Of a stretch of 64,000 bases of DNA, positions 1 to 12,261 are shown piece after piece (position 1 is the first letter of the stretch; the number at the start of each line of letters is the position of its first letter). A program made the translations under genes and the position numbers. Source of the DNA: Anastatus disparis (lineage: Eukaryota; Arthropoda; Insecta; Hymenoptera; Eupelmidae). Location: assembly GCA_017163975.1 (NCBI GenBank), contig JAFFSR010000242.1, positions 2,753,001 to 2,817,000 on the forward strand, in the 5' to 3' direction. The notes below the pieces were generated by a model. It searched no databases and was not told the DNA's origin. It saw only the letters and a program-made list of their open reading frames with translations.

Positions 1-215
1 TAGCTACACCTCCGCTTGCATGGTTAGATAGACGGTTTGTGTAGTAGCATTTGTAGCCTCTGAGATTGGCGTGTTGGTCGAGTTTGAAGTGCGTTTCTTG
101 AAGGCATAGTAAAGCTGGGTGTCTCTCATATATAATTTTTTGTAGATTTTCCAATCGTTTATAATATCCATTGCGGTTCCACTGCAGTATTATTTTTTTT
201 ATTATAATGCGCCAT
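1..215 (-). pseudogene. Non-LTR retrotransposon ORF2, N-terminal endonuclease fragment (cut by window edge)
   Basis: On the minus strand the frame from about 204 down to base 1 is open and reads as the start of the AP-endonuclease (EEP) domain of a jockey/I-type ORF2. It has the opening LQWNRNGYYKRLENLQ and then LLCLQETHFK, whose Glu corresponds to the metal-binding Glu of the family. It ends in ASGGVA at the window edge. A possible start codon lies at 213-215, but a run of eight A's puts it out of frame, so the 5' end looks frameshifted. It follows directly on ORF1, the normal order for such elements. The reverse transcriptase, if present, lies outside the window. Domain identity is by motif recognition. 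Confidence 0.8.
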
Positions 216-228
216 TTATTGCGTTTTA

Positions 229-2280
229 TTATTGGGTGCTTGGTTTTATCGTGTGGTCGGTAGAGTAGTCAATAGGGAGATCTCGTTCCAATTTTTTGAT
301 AGTTTTTGTGAATCTACTTTTCATACCTTTGGTTTCCAAGTGAGGGTACAGAGTTTGTAGCATTGTTATTAAATCCACTGTATTCGGTGTATGCTCCTTT
401 GCTATTTCTGAAATATGTTGGCTGGAGTAAGTTTTGTCGAGGAAACTTTTAAAGTTTAAAAAACTTACTAGAAGAGTATCAGACCTCCGGATCATGGATT
501 TTGCTCAAACTTTGTGATAAGTTTTCAGACGTCAAAATATGAAAGGAAACAGAATTTTAGATCCCAACGCTCAATATTTCCCTAGTTACAGGCAATTAAA
601 GAAAATCACTAAAAAAGTTACTAGATTTTCAAACGCATATAGTTCCTTAGCATTGATAGGTAGGAGCTTGAAACTTTTTTTAAATGAAAGCTGAACTCAA
701 ATCCTTTCGAAATAGTAGTTATAACATGTCAAAATATTATTTTTTCCCAAAGTTATAGCGTAATAAACATTAGACCCAATTTCAGCTTTTTTTATTAAAT
801 AAGGTTTTAAAAAGAAAAATCAGGTCCAATGTTTATTACGCTATAACTTTTAGAAAAAATATTTTGACATGTTATAACTACTATTTCGAAAGGATTTGAG
901 CGCAGCTTTCATTTAAAAAAAGTTTCAAGCTCCTACCTATCAATGCTAAGGAACTATATGCGTTTGAAAATCTAGTAACTTTTTTAGTGATTTTCTTTAA
1001 TTGCCTGTAACTAGGGAAATATTGAGCGTTGGGATCTAAAATTCTGTTTCCTTTCATATTTTGACATCTGAAAACTTATCACAAAGTTTGAGCAAAATCC
1101 GTGATCCGGAGGTCTGATATTCTCCTAGTTAGAGGAAATTCTTGCGGTTTGTCATTTATTATTTTTTCTAGTAGTAACAGTAGATCGTTTAAGTTAGGTG
1201 GGGTAGATAACGTAGTGGAACGTTTAAATTTTTTCTTAGTTTTTTTGATTTTTACAATCACCTCGGTAGTAATGTATGACTATGAAGATGTTAAAAACTC
1301 TGGGTATGGTCTTTTAAATGTAACACTATCAGTCTGCATATTGTTGTCTGAATTATCTACTGTAGAATTAACTTGAACGTTTGGAGAGAGTGTTGGGTTT
1401 TGAAGATTAGTGTTTACCTTTTCGGAGACGTTTGTAACGATGACTGGGTTTTCTATATTGGTGAGGTCATTCATAGAGTTCGACGAGTTTGAATTTCCAT
1501 TAGATTGACTGATGTTATTTACTATTTGGATTGGATCCTCTATTACCGCTGTTTCATTGAATGAGCCTTGAGAAGAGGGGATTTGGCTGTTGAGTTGACA
1601 AGCCTTTGCGATATGTCCCTCTTGTTTACAGACAAAGCACTTGATGATGTCGATACTCGGAAAAATAAAATATGTATCCTCTTCATATAAGACTTTCAGG
1701 ATTTCGGGAAATTTAGAGACGTCTTCTGGGTCTACATAAACTTTTCTTCTATCGCTTAAAATATGTTTGTAGTTATCATTAGATATTGCAGCTTTTAGTG
1801 TAATTACGGGAGAGTCTCTCTTTATATTTAAGCCGTCAATAAAGTCCTCTAATACGTAGTGAGGAATGCTGGGACAGATATTAGATAAGATGATTCTTGT
1901 TAATTTGGTCACCAAAGGCCTTATTGGAACTTTTTTTCGTTGATTGTTAAATACTTGAATTCATCTGTTAATTTTTTCACGTGATCTTTATTTGTTAGAT
2001 ACATTCTAACGCGATTTTTCGATATTCTTGATGAGTATATTACATTTTGGGCTTGTACTATGCTGCCGACGGCTACAGTATAGTCGGTCAAATTCAAACC
2101 ATCGACGCAATCCAACAAAAGGCCTTGGTCTTTCTTTGGAAAAAGATTGCGCTGCATGGTTCTTGAATAACTTTGGTTGGCACTGATTGAACTATCTAAA
2201 TTTTTTTCACTAGCACTATTTACTGTGGAATTATTTCAACTAACATTTTTTGGAACACTATTATTTGTTACTAAACTCAT
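229..2280 (-). pseudogene. Non-LTR retrotransposon ORF1 (zinc-knuckle, gag-like), interrupted
   Basis: The reading starts at ATG 2280-2278 and would encode the nucleic-acid-binding ORF1 protein of a jockey/I-type element. A segment reading RIILSNICPSIPHYVLEDF (below 1910) matches the usual ORF1 RNA-binding region. It is followed by one CCHC zinc knuckle, CFVCKQEGHIAKAC (CX2CX4HX4C, near 1600-1645). Three lesions break it: a TGA in frame 15 codons after the ATG; a one-base loss in an A run near 1930 that ends the first part at 1921; and the MITE at 468-1128, which splits the C-terminal part. Removing one TTA copy plus the MITE rejoins the frame from LLLLEKIIND to SFLNFKSFLD. ORF1 ends near 229, next to ORF2. 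Copies this damaged cannot be autonomous. Confidence 0.85.
468..1128. mobile_element. Palindromic MITE with TTA target duplication (family H1)
   Basis: The ends are CTAGAAGAGTATCAG and its near-complement CTGATATTCTCCTAG. The left half is repeated in reverse complement over about 320 bp, leaving a short centre near 800. TTA flanks both sides (465-467, 1129-1131). A 3-bp TWA duplication is typical of PIF/Harbinger. It has no coding capacity, and it lies inside retrotransposon ORF1. Related copies are at 42884 and, more distantly, 16431. Confidence 0.85.
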
Positions 2281-2475
2281 AGTAAGTTGAACGATCCGGT
2301 TTAAGGATCGTTCGACGCCTTTGATTAATTGCTAAGCCCTATATACTCGCGATGGAGCAGTATGGGCCGAAGCCCTGTATACTGTATTCACTATGAGAAT
2401 GCTTTGTTTACTTAGCATGGAGAGCCACCGGAAACACGTCTACTCTCCGTGGGATCACAGAGTGAACTGATTTGT
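2281..2475 (-). other. Probable 5' UTR/promoter of the non-LTR retrotransposon
   Basis: This stretch directly upstream of the ORF1 start is less AT-rich than the DNA beyond 2476 and contains a perfect hairpin (GAACGATCC ... GGATCGTTC, 2289-2312). The composition break near 2475 is the likely 5' end. No target duplication can be called, because the 3' end is outside the window. Confidence 0.5.
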
Positions 2476-2737
2476 TTATTGTTTCTGATGTGTTAAACTA
2501 ATAAAATTATGTAAAAATTATGTAAAAATTAATTTAATTAATTATTACAATTTTTTAAGAGAATTTAATTATGCCATTGTTGATTTAAAAAAAAGTAATA
2601 AATCGGTAAAAACTATTATTTATGTTAACTGTATAAAATGTTTATATTTTCTAAAATGTTAAATTAATACAATAATAAAGAAAATAAACTGAATCAACCA
2701 ATAAAAAAGCACTTATATAATTAGCTATACACCTTAC

Positions 2738-3395
2738 TTAAGGTAGTTGGCATGTTACAGTCAGTGTCAAAAGTATAACGTGAAATATAGACGGCGTGGC
2801 GTATACACAATCGCTTGTTTTGTAAAGAACTTTTTGTCTGTGACTATACAGTTTAATCGCACCAATACATGTTTACGCTGTATAGGTATACGTGAACACA
2901 AGCTTAAACGCAATGTACCATAAAAGTGGCAACGCTGCGATTATAGCTCTGTATATTTTCTTAACCCCATTTTATTTGAGAGTTTAAATTCACGTTCTCT
3001 GTTTGCAGCGGCGTTGCCATGATTCTCCGTTTCTGTCCTCATTCATTTTTCAGAAGCGAAAATTTAGAAACTTCTATTTACAATAACTAAATAACTATAC
3101 GGTTGAGCATTTTCATTTTCTTACATAATATTTTATACATAATTTAAAATATCATATTAGTTTTTTGAAAAGATCTGAATGGTGGGTTTTTAGTTATGTC
3201 TTAAAATGTACTGTTTGAAACAGCTTACTATATGAATCACGTGTTAAATGTTGCAACTTTAAAGCTCTATATCTCGCTTTTGGTACGGGGAATCTTTCTG
3301 AAAATTTAATATGATGTGTAGAATAATATAATTTAAAAGTAGTCTAAATTTTAAAAAAATCTGATTGCAAGTGAATTTCATGCCAACTACCTTAA
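2738..3395. mobile_element. Short-TIR element with TTAA (or TA) ends
   Basis: The ends TTAAGGTAGTTGGCATG and CATGCCAACTACCTTAA are perfect inverted repeats, and the interior is not palindromic. The boundary is ambiguous: either a TTAA duplication around a GG-starting element (piggyBac/Kolobok-type) or a TA duplication around AGG (mariner-type). There is no transposase ORF in its 658 bp, so it is non-autonomous. Confidence 0.65.
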
Positions 3396-3409
3396 ATAAA
3401 TCCTTATAA

Positions 3410-3785
3410 AAAAAGTTGATTTTGTCCACGTTCATTTTTCGAACGTTTATAACTCCGCACGAAACGTAGAAGAAAGTTGCTGGATATCAAAGTTTTAGGA
3501 AATTTGCTCTTCTTTAAAATGCTTTGCACATTTTTTTGATCCAGTAATTTCCCAAAAAGTTACAAATGATTGATTGAAAAAAGAATTTTGTTTAATAATA
3601 CGTCAAAATATTATATTTCTTAATAAAAAATGGCAGTGCACCTGACATAAATCGATAGTATTTATCGAGATCTTTCAAAATCTTTTTTACTTTTTTCAAT
3701 CGGTCAAACCGTTTCGGAGTTATGACCTTTTAAAGTTCGACTGGTTTCAATAAATATGTTTCCGAACTTTTGAGCGGTACTGTAT
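3410..3785. repeat. Mariner-like repeat fragment, copy 1 (end GAGCGGTACTGTA)
   Basis: About 375 bp of moderately conserved sequence ends in CGAACTTTTGAGCGGTACTG then TA, a Tc1/mariner-type terminal repeat in reverse orientation. It shares several blocks (AAAAAGTTAC, TTGATTGATTGAAA, a GTTTCGGAGTTATGACC-like block) with 6061-6408. No matching opposite end was found. Confidence 0.5.
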
Positions 3786-4433
3786 GTAGATATATACTTT
3801 ATGCAAATAAATTTATAGATACATTTTTTTTCTTCAACGGAGAGAATTTCTTTACAAAAATTAACTTGCTAACACAGTAAATCATTTTCATGTACAAGAT
3901 CATTGATTCTTAATCATGCAATAATTGTATGATTAATCACGTTGATCACAATTAAATTGGCTGATTCAATGATACAGCTTATGATGGTTTTAATTAATCA
4001 CCCCAAAAAGAGGTGATGTCGAAGCCCGGTAACTTGAAATCATTCTCTCATTTATTGAACACAGACACCCAAATAACATATGATGATGTTCGACGTTTAT
4101 GATTACGATTACAAAAGTAAATAAGGTGAATCATTTTACAGGTTACTGAATTTTTATTTTTACATTAAAATAAACCCTGAAAGTGACTTACAGTGAATAC
4201 GGCAAAGTTAAAACGGGTCAGAAAAAGCGTAAAAATTATGTTACAGCATGGTAAGATGGTAGAGATTTTAAATAAATATTTTAGAGATTTAAGGTTAGTT
4301 CTCAGGTTACCATGACTCTGTTTTAACCTTACCTTGCAAGTACGCTAAAAGAGAGTGAGAGAGAAAGAGAAAACGAGGAAGAGAGAGGAAAAGCGTTAGA
4401 GTTTCCAAAACTTGAGAGAACTGCAAAACAGAC
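3786..4433. other. AT-rich intergenic DNA, no gene seen
   Basis: I see no coding signal here. There is a cluster of ATTGATTCTTAATCATG-like imperfect palindromes at 3890-4010 and a purine-rich run (GAGAGAGAAAGAGAAAACGA, near 4350-4395). Confidence 0.5.
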
Positions 4434-4598
4434 CAGGGTTGGTTTCTGAAAGGCTCTACGCTCACAGTTCATGACTGTAAGCTTGAAAATAGTAGGTTGT
4501 AGTAGTTAACAAATAAGTCGTCGCAGCGCTATAAACACTAAATCTTTACACTGACAGTCATGAACTGTGAGCGTAGAGCCTTTCAGAAACCAACCCTG
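4434..4598. mobile_element. hAT-type MITE with 8-bp target duplication
   Basis: Inverted ends of about 45 bp begin CAGGGTTGGTTTCTGAAAGG and end with the complement. Perfect 8-bp direct repeats AAACAGAC flank it (4426-4433, 4599-4606). CAGGG-type ends plus 8-bp duplications are the hAT signature. The 165-bp element has no ORF. An eroded relative (AATAAGTCGTCGTGGCGCTA, then CAGTCATGAACGT) is at 10520-10565. Confidence 0.9.
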
Positions 4599-6434
4599 AA
4601 ACAGACACTAATTAATATAATAGTTCATTTTTTGAAAAGTATGGAGTCCACAAATAAGAAAAGAAAATTTAAATAAAAAGGAAGAAAATAGACTAATGTA
4701 TCAAGTCAATAAGTTTAACAAGTCTATTGAAAAAGAGTAGAAAAGTGTAAAATTTGAGGTTAGTAAAAACAGTGTAAACAATGATTGCAGTGAAAATGAA
4801 CTGTTCAAGAAAGCTGTGATATAATTCTCAAGACTGTGATTTAGAAAAAATTTGTCAACCACACTAACTGATGTAATATCATGAATGGGATACATAAATT
4901 AAATTTTTTCATCGAACTCGTTTCTCATTACAAATAATCTATGAAAGTTATATTTGCGGTTCCAAATTTTATTTAATATTAATATTGTTTCATAATTTAG
5001 TATAATATTTAAAAATAAAAATAAATGAATGTATTATTTATTATAGTAAAACAATAAAATTATCGATCATACTTATAACAGTTTTTGACTATTAACCATA
5101 CTCAATAAGCGGATAAATTAGTTATTTCTTGATCATTTTTTCTAAAACTCATCAAAATACGACCAAATTCTAGTGAAATTTTCTACCAGGGTACAACAAA
5201 ATTTAGTTTTAGCCAAAACTTAAATTTGTCGAAGTATGTCTCAGTACCTGAACAATAGTATGCTTAAAATTTATTTAAAAAATAAACTCAACATTTAAAA
5301 TCAAATTCTATTTTGCGGTGATACATTTATGGCCTTTTAAATAATTAATTCGTTTCCAAGTTTTTATATAATAACATTTCGGTCAATGAAAAACTCAAAT
5401 TAGATCCAATAGTCTCAAACTCATAAAAAAATTTGAATTTGAGATTTGATATTTGATAAGATCTTAGCATCGATATTTTAAAAGCTTTGTATTATAAAAA
5501 AAATTTTATTACTTGTATTTTGACCTCCTCGGCGAGTTTTTCTTCTTTTAGGAGCTGTAGCTGTAAGAATAAAAAATATTTAAATTTAAAAATATTTTTC
5601 GATTTCATTATAAACTAATATCAATTTTTTTATAGTCATTAGAATTTCTTCAAGGAATATAAAATTTATAACATATGAGACTAGAGGCTAATCAAAATAA
5701 ATTTTTCAGTTATTATGTATATTGCCACAATATTTTAAAATATTTTGAAATTATGTTACTTATTATAATATAATTCATAATAAATTTATGAAATCTAAAT
5801 AATAATTAACTAGTAAAAATATAAATCAAATTTTATTACAATTATTATAATAATTTATAATTATTTATCATTTATAAATGATAGTGTCCTTTTTTTGAAT
5901 AAATTAAAGTTATTTACAAATTTGATTCTTCGTATGTATATACGAACTACAGATTTGAACACATGCTGAAATGTAAACAAAAATAGACCCGTGTTATTGG
6001 AAAATATTATCATATCTAAAACTGATTTTCTTGTACTTTCCATTTTTGCGTATTTTTAGCTACACGCAGGAAATAGATACAAAAAAATCATTAAACATAA
6101 AGATTTAGGAAATTCACTCTACTTTTCAGTCGCGTTCGAATTTTTTAATTTTATCAATTTCTTAAAAAGTTACATTTGATTGATTGAAATTTAAAAATTC
6201 GTAAAAATAAAAAATTTTTCTATCATTATAAATAGAGTTAAAAAAAGAGATAAAAATATTTGGCAGGATACAAAAAGATAGTATTTTGTCTGATCTTTCA
6301 AACGCCGTCCGGATTTTTCAAATTCATCGAGCTGTTTCCGAAATATTGCAGTTTGAAGTTGAGTTAAAAAAAAAAAAAAATTTTACGAACTTTTGAGTGG
6401 TACTGTAGAAGGCGAATGGTTTGACGTAAAATTT
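4599..6434. other. AT-rich intergenic DNA with a second mariner-like fragment
   Basis: The small open frames here have no recognisable features and look random. The segment 6061-6408 resembles 3410-3785 and ends CGAACTTTTGAGTGGTACTG then TA. I find nothing else. Confidence 0.45.
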
Positions 6435-6947
6435 CTAAACAATTGTAAAAATTATATCTTTATTTTGTAATAAAATAAAATTAAGGCGATAAATAAGATT
6501 ATTATATTTACCTATATTTTCTGTATGAACGCGTTCTTGTAACTGGTTATCATCAAGATCTCTCAGTATTTCTCCATTGACATTCTCTTCTCTTATAACC
6601 TCTTCATTAGCTGACGGTTCAAATGCTATTCTTATACAATTTAATATTTCTTCTCTGGATCCTCCTCTTATTATTACTTCTCTTTCTTCTACTATTTCTT
6701 CATTTTCCTCTTCCTCAGTTATTCCCGCAGGAAGTATGCCTGGCTGTGCTATTTGAGGTTCTTCGGTATGGTGAAGAACTTGTCGATCTAACTCGTTCAT
6801 TTCTGCATCACTTACTATTTCTACTCTTGCTTCTTCTGCCACCTCTTCAACGAATTCAGCATGTTCACCCATGACTTCTTCTTTTGTTTCTACTACTGAT
6901 TCTTTGTTTTCCATTCTTACATTGATTTCCATAGGCGGTTCATCCAT
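6435..6947 (-). CDS. Unidentified acidic protein exon or degraded ORF (170 codons)
   Basis: A minus-strand open frame of 170 codons starts MDEPPMEINVRMENKESVVE and is rich in Glu/Val, with several acidic runs (EEEENEEIVEEREV near residues 78-91). I do not recognise a domain. Two things suggest real coding ancestry. Just upstream (7060-6955) another frame reads KREHVYRPDDEFIPLVVNEK and would join this ORF if an A run near 6960 were one base longer. Near the end, the sequence ATAG followed by GTAAATA looks like a splice donor (after GENIG-like residues HTENIG), so the last 19 or so codons may be intron. It may be one exon of a host gene or a decayed transposon ORF; the acidic low complexity also allows chance. 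Confidence 0.35.
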   Translation of the reverse strand: MDEPPMEINVRMENKESVVETKEEVMGEHAEFVEEVAEEARVEIVSDAEMNELDRQVLHHTEEPQIAQPGILPAGITEEEENEEIVEEREVIIRGGSREEILNCIRIAFEPSANEEVIREENVNGEILRDLDDNQLQERVHTENIGKYNNLIYRLNFILLQNKDIIFTIV

Positions 6948-7199
6948 TACTTTCTGAATTATTTTTCTCTTACTACTTCTTTAACCGCAATATTTCTATA
7001 AACTTTTTCATTTACCACAAGAGGTATAAATTCATCATCTGGTCTGTAGACATGTTCCCTCTTCTTGTAGCTGTATTTTCTGCATTTCTAATAGGAGATC
7101 TGCCTTACCTCCGTAAATCTTTTGATCGGTTTCTGGTGGCGCTTGTTATTCCGGTATCTGTTCATAATAATGAACAGAAACAGAAAAATTATTCTTATC

Positions 7200-9310
7200 A
7201 TTCTTATTTAATTAATATACACTGAAAAGGCGATGGTAGAACGATTGTGTTAAAAAACATAACCAATCACATTTAAAAAACTGATGCGCTATACTTTGAA
7301 TTTGCATAAATAGTTTTTCAGTTTTGGTAGAATTTTTGTACCACAACGTAAAGCTATTGCGCCAAAATAAAGTAAAGAAGCATATGGTATGTGACAGACC
7401 GTCATCACGAGTGCTTTATATTAATATTTTAATGGATTATTTAAATGAATATTTAAAATGGATGCTTTTTTGCAACATACGGAAACTTAATTATACATTT
7501 TAATATTTATCAATTCATTATCACATTTATAATAACAATTTTTACGTATATAAGCTTAGCATGACCTAATTTTAATTCTATTAAAAAAATTGACAGTCAT
7601 TGAAGTATCCATTAATAATTTAAAGTTTTGATCTATGAAAAAAATTTTTTTTTACTCACTCCTTATTTTTAAGTTGTTTTTATATTTTTAAGCAGTTCAA
7701 ACGGCAGTAATTATACAGTGTCACTTATTTTTTTTATAAACGCTATTTTATATCGGGAAAGAAAAACGCTCTTTCTCTTTATTAACTGAAAAAAAGGAAT
7801 ATAAACCAATTTTTTTTCGAAAATCTGTAAATCTAATGTATTTTATATTTTTTAATGCAAAAACCATTAAGTGACACCAATCAAAATTCTCGTACGATAT
7901 TTTTCTACATTTCTTTGATATGTAAAAATTTCTTTTATTCATAAATTATATTAAATTCATAGGTTTTCTTTAAAGTTAGTTAATTATTAAAAATAGCACG
8001 ATATTATTCTTCTATAAAAATAATATTAAAAAATGTACAGTTTTATGAAAAAAATAATTAATCTAATATAAAATAAAACAAATATAATGAAAAATTTTTA
8101 TTCTTATTTATTATTATTAATAATAAAAAGAACCATAACAATTTTTCCTTATTTCAAATATTTGCCTTATGAAAAATTCTGTAGTTCTTACTACACAGAA
8201 GCTGTAGTAAATAAACTTTAAGTGTAATGGTACTACAGAAATTTCTGTAGTAAATTCTGATTACTGTTTGAACAACATAACAAAACCTACATATTAAATA
8301 AATTATAACAGGAATTCTGTAGTTACTATAACAGTTTTAGAGTGAATTTCACCACAGATAGGGTGTAATTATTTTATTAGCATTATTTAAACTAATTTGT
8401 TAAAAGTAAGTCTTTAAAAAATTCATTGTCTTAAGAATGTTTTCACATTTTTATTACAATTTAAAAATATCTATCTAAATAGATTCCAAATTGAGATACA
8501 GAACTATAAAATTAAAATTTTGAATAAATTCACGTTTTAATTGCAATTTTGAAGTTCCCTATCTCAATTTCTAAATAAAAACCGATTCTAAACAGTGAAT
8601 CGTTTCGAAATTTTCACCACTTATTTATGATGTTTGTTTTTAAATTAAAATAAGAATTTGAAAGTATTTTTAAGACAATTAATTTTTTAAGATGTAAAAC
8701 TAGTATTAAACTACCTTAAAACTTTACAAAATAATACCTGGAAAATTATAACAAAAAACGAGATGAACCACGTAGTATCAGCTTTATGAAGAACGAAGAG
8801 TTTTTATGAATCAACAGAGAGTGTTTTGGTCTTATATATCTTAGTGTTCGAAATTCGTATCAGAGATCATAAAACTTTAAAAAGCACCTAGTAACTCAAA
8901 GTTGAATTGATTACTCTATACTAGTTTGGTGATTATTTAAGTTTTGTAATCATTAATATAAATTTTGAAGACGCGGATATATAAGGCCAGAACAATTTTA
9001 GTTAAATCGTAAAAACTCTTGATTTTTTGAGGAACTGATACTACGAGATTCACTCCGATTTACGATTTTTATTTGACCGGGAAATAACTTTTGAGATATT
9101 ATTATTAGTAAAGTTTTTAATCCTCTAAAACTTATTGCTATTTTTGTTTACCATATTTTTGAGTGTAGGGTACTATTCTCAAGTTACTATTTCTTAGTAT
9201 AGGACTTTAAAAAATACAAAACCAAACAAAAAATTTAAGTTTTTTTGTTAAAAAATATAATGACATATTTCAATTATTTTGAAATTGAAAATTCTGAAAA
9301 ATTACCTATA
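7200..9310. other. AT-rich intergenic DNA, no gene seen
   Basis: There is no convincing coding frame. A cluster of TGTAGT/ACTACA words lies at 8170-8340. The segment 7560-7760 is a diverged inverted copy of 10228-10430 (shared words GCAGTTCAAA, GTGACAC, GATCTATGAAAAAAA). Confidence 0.4.
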
Positions 9311-10220
9311 GGGGAGACCAGGGCTATACTATTAACATTTTTTAAAAAAGTATCTCTATTTTTTAATCCACGCATTTTTTATTGTTCCACCTATCGTATA
9401 TGCTAGTAATTTTACTTCAGCTATGATTTAGTGCAAGAACTTCTAAAAAATCATCAATAGATTTTTTAGGAGGGAATTTATTAAAAAAGTTTCCGTGTTA
9501 ACGTTTACCCCGCGTTCGGGGTAAGTATTAACATCGCATTTTTTATTATAAAAATGCAATTTAATAATAAATACAAGTATTTAATTAATGCAAACAAGAA
9601 TTATGTACTTTTTAATGTACATCCAGATAACAAATAAATTATAAAAAACAAAATTTTAACAAAATATGAAAAAATGATTTTTTTCTTTTTGAAAGTAAAA
9701 ATAACATCAATTTTTGTCTTATATAAAGATCGTAACTAGAAACATCATATAAGGTTATGAAAAAGATTTCAGTAAAGTTTTTATTAAATTAATTTTTTTT
9801 CCATCGCATTTCGTCATTCTTTTCATATATATCCTTACGTATTAACAGTGTTAATATTTACCCCAGCAGATACATTTTTTGTTTAAATATCGTTAAAAAA
9901 ATATTTTAAAATAATTTTTAAAATATTAATGCGGTTATTACAATTGTTTTTAGAGTAGATTAACATAAAATAATTTTAATTCTATTAATTACATTAAATG
10001 AAATAAAAAAGAAGCATTTAAGTAGGTGGAAATTTTTTCAAAAAAATCGCTACGTCGCACGTTTTTCCTCTGCGATGTACTACAAAGTACTGGATAAGTT
10101 TACATGCCAAAAGCAATTATATTAAATGTATTAAGTCAACTACAGAACCTGTTGGACTGTTTGCATCGCTATAAATTGACTGTTAATTCTTACCCCTGTT
10201 ACTTTTAACCTTGATCTCCC
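9311..10220. mobile_element. GGGGAGACC-ended transposon, copy A
   Basis: The element starts GGGGAGACCAGGGCTA and ends CTTGATCTCCC. A second copy lies reversed at 25473-26829, which supports the boundaries. The motif TTAACA/TTTACCCC recurs at both ends and inside (for example near 9505-9535 and 9845-9865), like subterminal repeats. TA flanks the left side (9309-9310) and a degenerate TT the right, suggesting a mariner-like TA duplication. No transposase is recognisable. Confidence 0.7.
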
Positions 10221-11180
10221 TTACAAAAAAATTTTTCTTGAAAAAAATGAGTGACACCATCTAATTGTTAGCATTTGAACTGCTTCAAAATGCAAAAACA
10301 AATTTAAAATAAGGTGCTAGTAAACAAATTTTTTCTCTATTGGTCAAATATTAAAAATTTTACCGAACCTGTCATAGATGTTTCAATCATTTTAACGTTA
10401 GATCAATGAAAAAAAATTTGTTAATAAATAAAATTATAAGTTAGAAGAAATTAAAGAAATATGTTATATTGCAATAGTAAATTACAATAGATTTCGAATT
10501 TAAATTTCGTTTCCATAGGTTAGTTAAAAAATAAGTCGTCGTGGCGCTACTACAGTCATGAACGTAAGTACTGTAAACGGTTACTCTTCCTTGACCAACT
10601 CTGATAATAAATATCCAAATATCGACCGAAAAAATAGTGTTTCAAGAAAAACGCTTTTCAAATTTTAATAAATTTTTTGTATAAAATTGTACTTACAGTA
10701 AGCGTCTATCCTTCGATGTAACTGTGCTCCAAAATAAATGTATACTAATAAACAGGTAGACCTTTTAGTAATCGCAAAGGTATAAGATGCTTGAAGCAGG
10801 TATAAAGATAAAGTGCAAATAATAGAGAGGTTCGGCCTTTTACAGCTGCCGAGTGGCTCAGCGCGCGCAACTACAAGGCGCTCTCGTATATGTGCTATAA
10901 CTTTGTCAATATTTTGAATTTCGGTCAAAAATTTTTACAGTATATTCTAACATAGAAAGAAATTTGACAATAGATTATTACCATTTTCTGATCGTTTATA
11001 ATTTCAAAACCAATCAAAATAATATATTATAAATTTGGAAAAGCGTTTTAAAATTTTAATATACCGTTTCAAGAAGCTTCGAAATATTGTATGCTGTTTG
11101 ATATCGTACATTTCCAGAGTTGAAATCATCGTGTAAGAGGACGAAGAAAAAATTGCAATGTAACTGTACTTTGTTTTTCA
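10221..11180. other. Intergenic DNA with hAT-MITE relic and a GC-richer patch
   Basis: 10228-10430 is the inverted diverged partner of 7560-7760. 10520-10565 is a relic of the 4434-4598 hAT MITE. 10835-10900 is unusually GC-rich (GCTGCCGAGTGGCTCAGCGC) and reminiscent of a tRNA-like A-box region, but no B box was found. The 87-codon minus-strand frame at 10665-10928 crossing it shows no domain. Confidence 0.4.
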
Positions 11181-11788
11181 CAGAGTTCTGAATTTTTTAA
11201 TTAAAAAATATTTAATCAATAACTAGAAATTAGTTATCAATTTAAAAAAAATCTAATTAATAACTTAAATTTAATTATCAATTAAAAAAAATCTAATTAA
11301 TAACTAAAACTTAGTTATCGATAAGTAAAATTATGTGCTTTTACATTATTCCAAAAGTTATCAAAAGTATACATCCCTGGTAGAAATTACACCATGATGT
11401 CACAATAATATGATAAGTTAGCATTGTTGATCATCATATTATGGCGATATTATGGTGAATTTCCTACTTGGGATTTTATTTGAGTATATTTAGTAATTAT
11501 TTAATGATTCGCATAATTAATAACTAAATTTTAGCTATTAATTAGATTTTTTTTAATCGACAACTAAATTTTAGTTATTAATTAGATTTTTTTTAAATTG
11601 ATAACTAAATTTTAGTTATTAATTATTTTTTTAATTGATAACTAAATTTTAGTTATTATATAATTTTTTTTTAATTAATAACTAAATTTCAGTTATTAAT
11701 TAGATCTTTTTTAATTAATTTTAATTATTAATTAATTTTATTTTAATTGATAATTACCAAGTTAATTAGTCAACTCTTCAGAACCCTG
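11181..11788. mobile_element. hAT-type non-autonomous element with internal AT tandem repeats
   Basis: The ends CAGAGTTCTGAA and TTCAGAACCCTG are near-perfect inverted repeats. The flanks are identical 8-bp repeats GTTTTTCA (11173-11180, 11789-11796), diagnostic of hAT. Inside, both arms are built from tandem copies of a unit reading TAACTAAATTTTAGTTATTA plus a T/A run, facing each other around a unique centre at 11335-11470. There is no coding capacity. Confidence 0.9.
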
Positions 11789-12261
11789 GTTTTTCACACA
11801 CATAATATCATATACATGTAGAACTCTACTAGGGACGCAATGACGTATAGCCAGCGGTTCTAATATATAAATATACCAATTTCCTGAAGAGTGGGTATCA
11901 ATCTGTTTACTTCTCTTTTTTTATAGCGTATTAGAGAAAAGGAATCACATAACTCAGTATAATTAGATGACGACGGATTGAATCTTATATTACAAGAATC
12001 CTTAAATTGATAAAATACTAAATTTTTCATTTACACAGTGAATTTATTTTGTATTTCAAAAAATATTGAAGTCTCCTATTGCCAAATTTTTTTCTGTGCA
12101 ATATATAATATTTTCGAAATATTTTTAAAAAATTACGATTTTACCAAATGATTCAGAATTGAATGAATTTCAAAATTGTGAGTCAATGCATGTTGATGAA
12201 ACATTTAATGCCCAGCCCAAGATTTACAAACGTGAAAAATTATTATAAAAATTATTTATAA
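11789..12261. other. AT-rich spacer between transposons
   Basis: This stretch contains no gene or repeat that I can identify. It ends in the ATAA (12258-12261) that duplicates the right flank of the next element. Confidence 0.5.

Noticed and set aside
6623..6874. Leu-rich 83-codon plus-strand frame
   Set aside because: It is antisense to the acidic ORF; Glu codons on one strand give Leu/Phe on the other.
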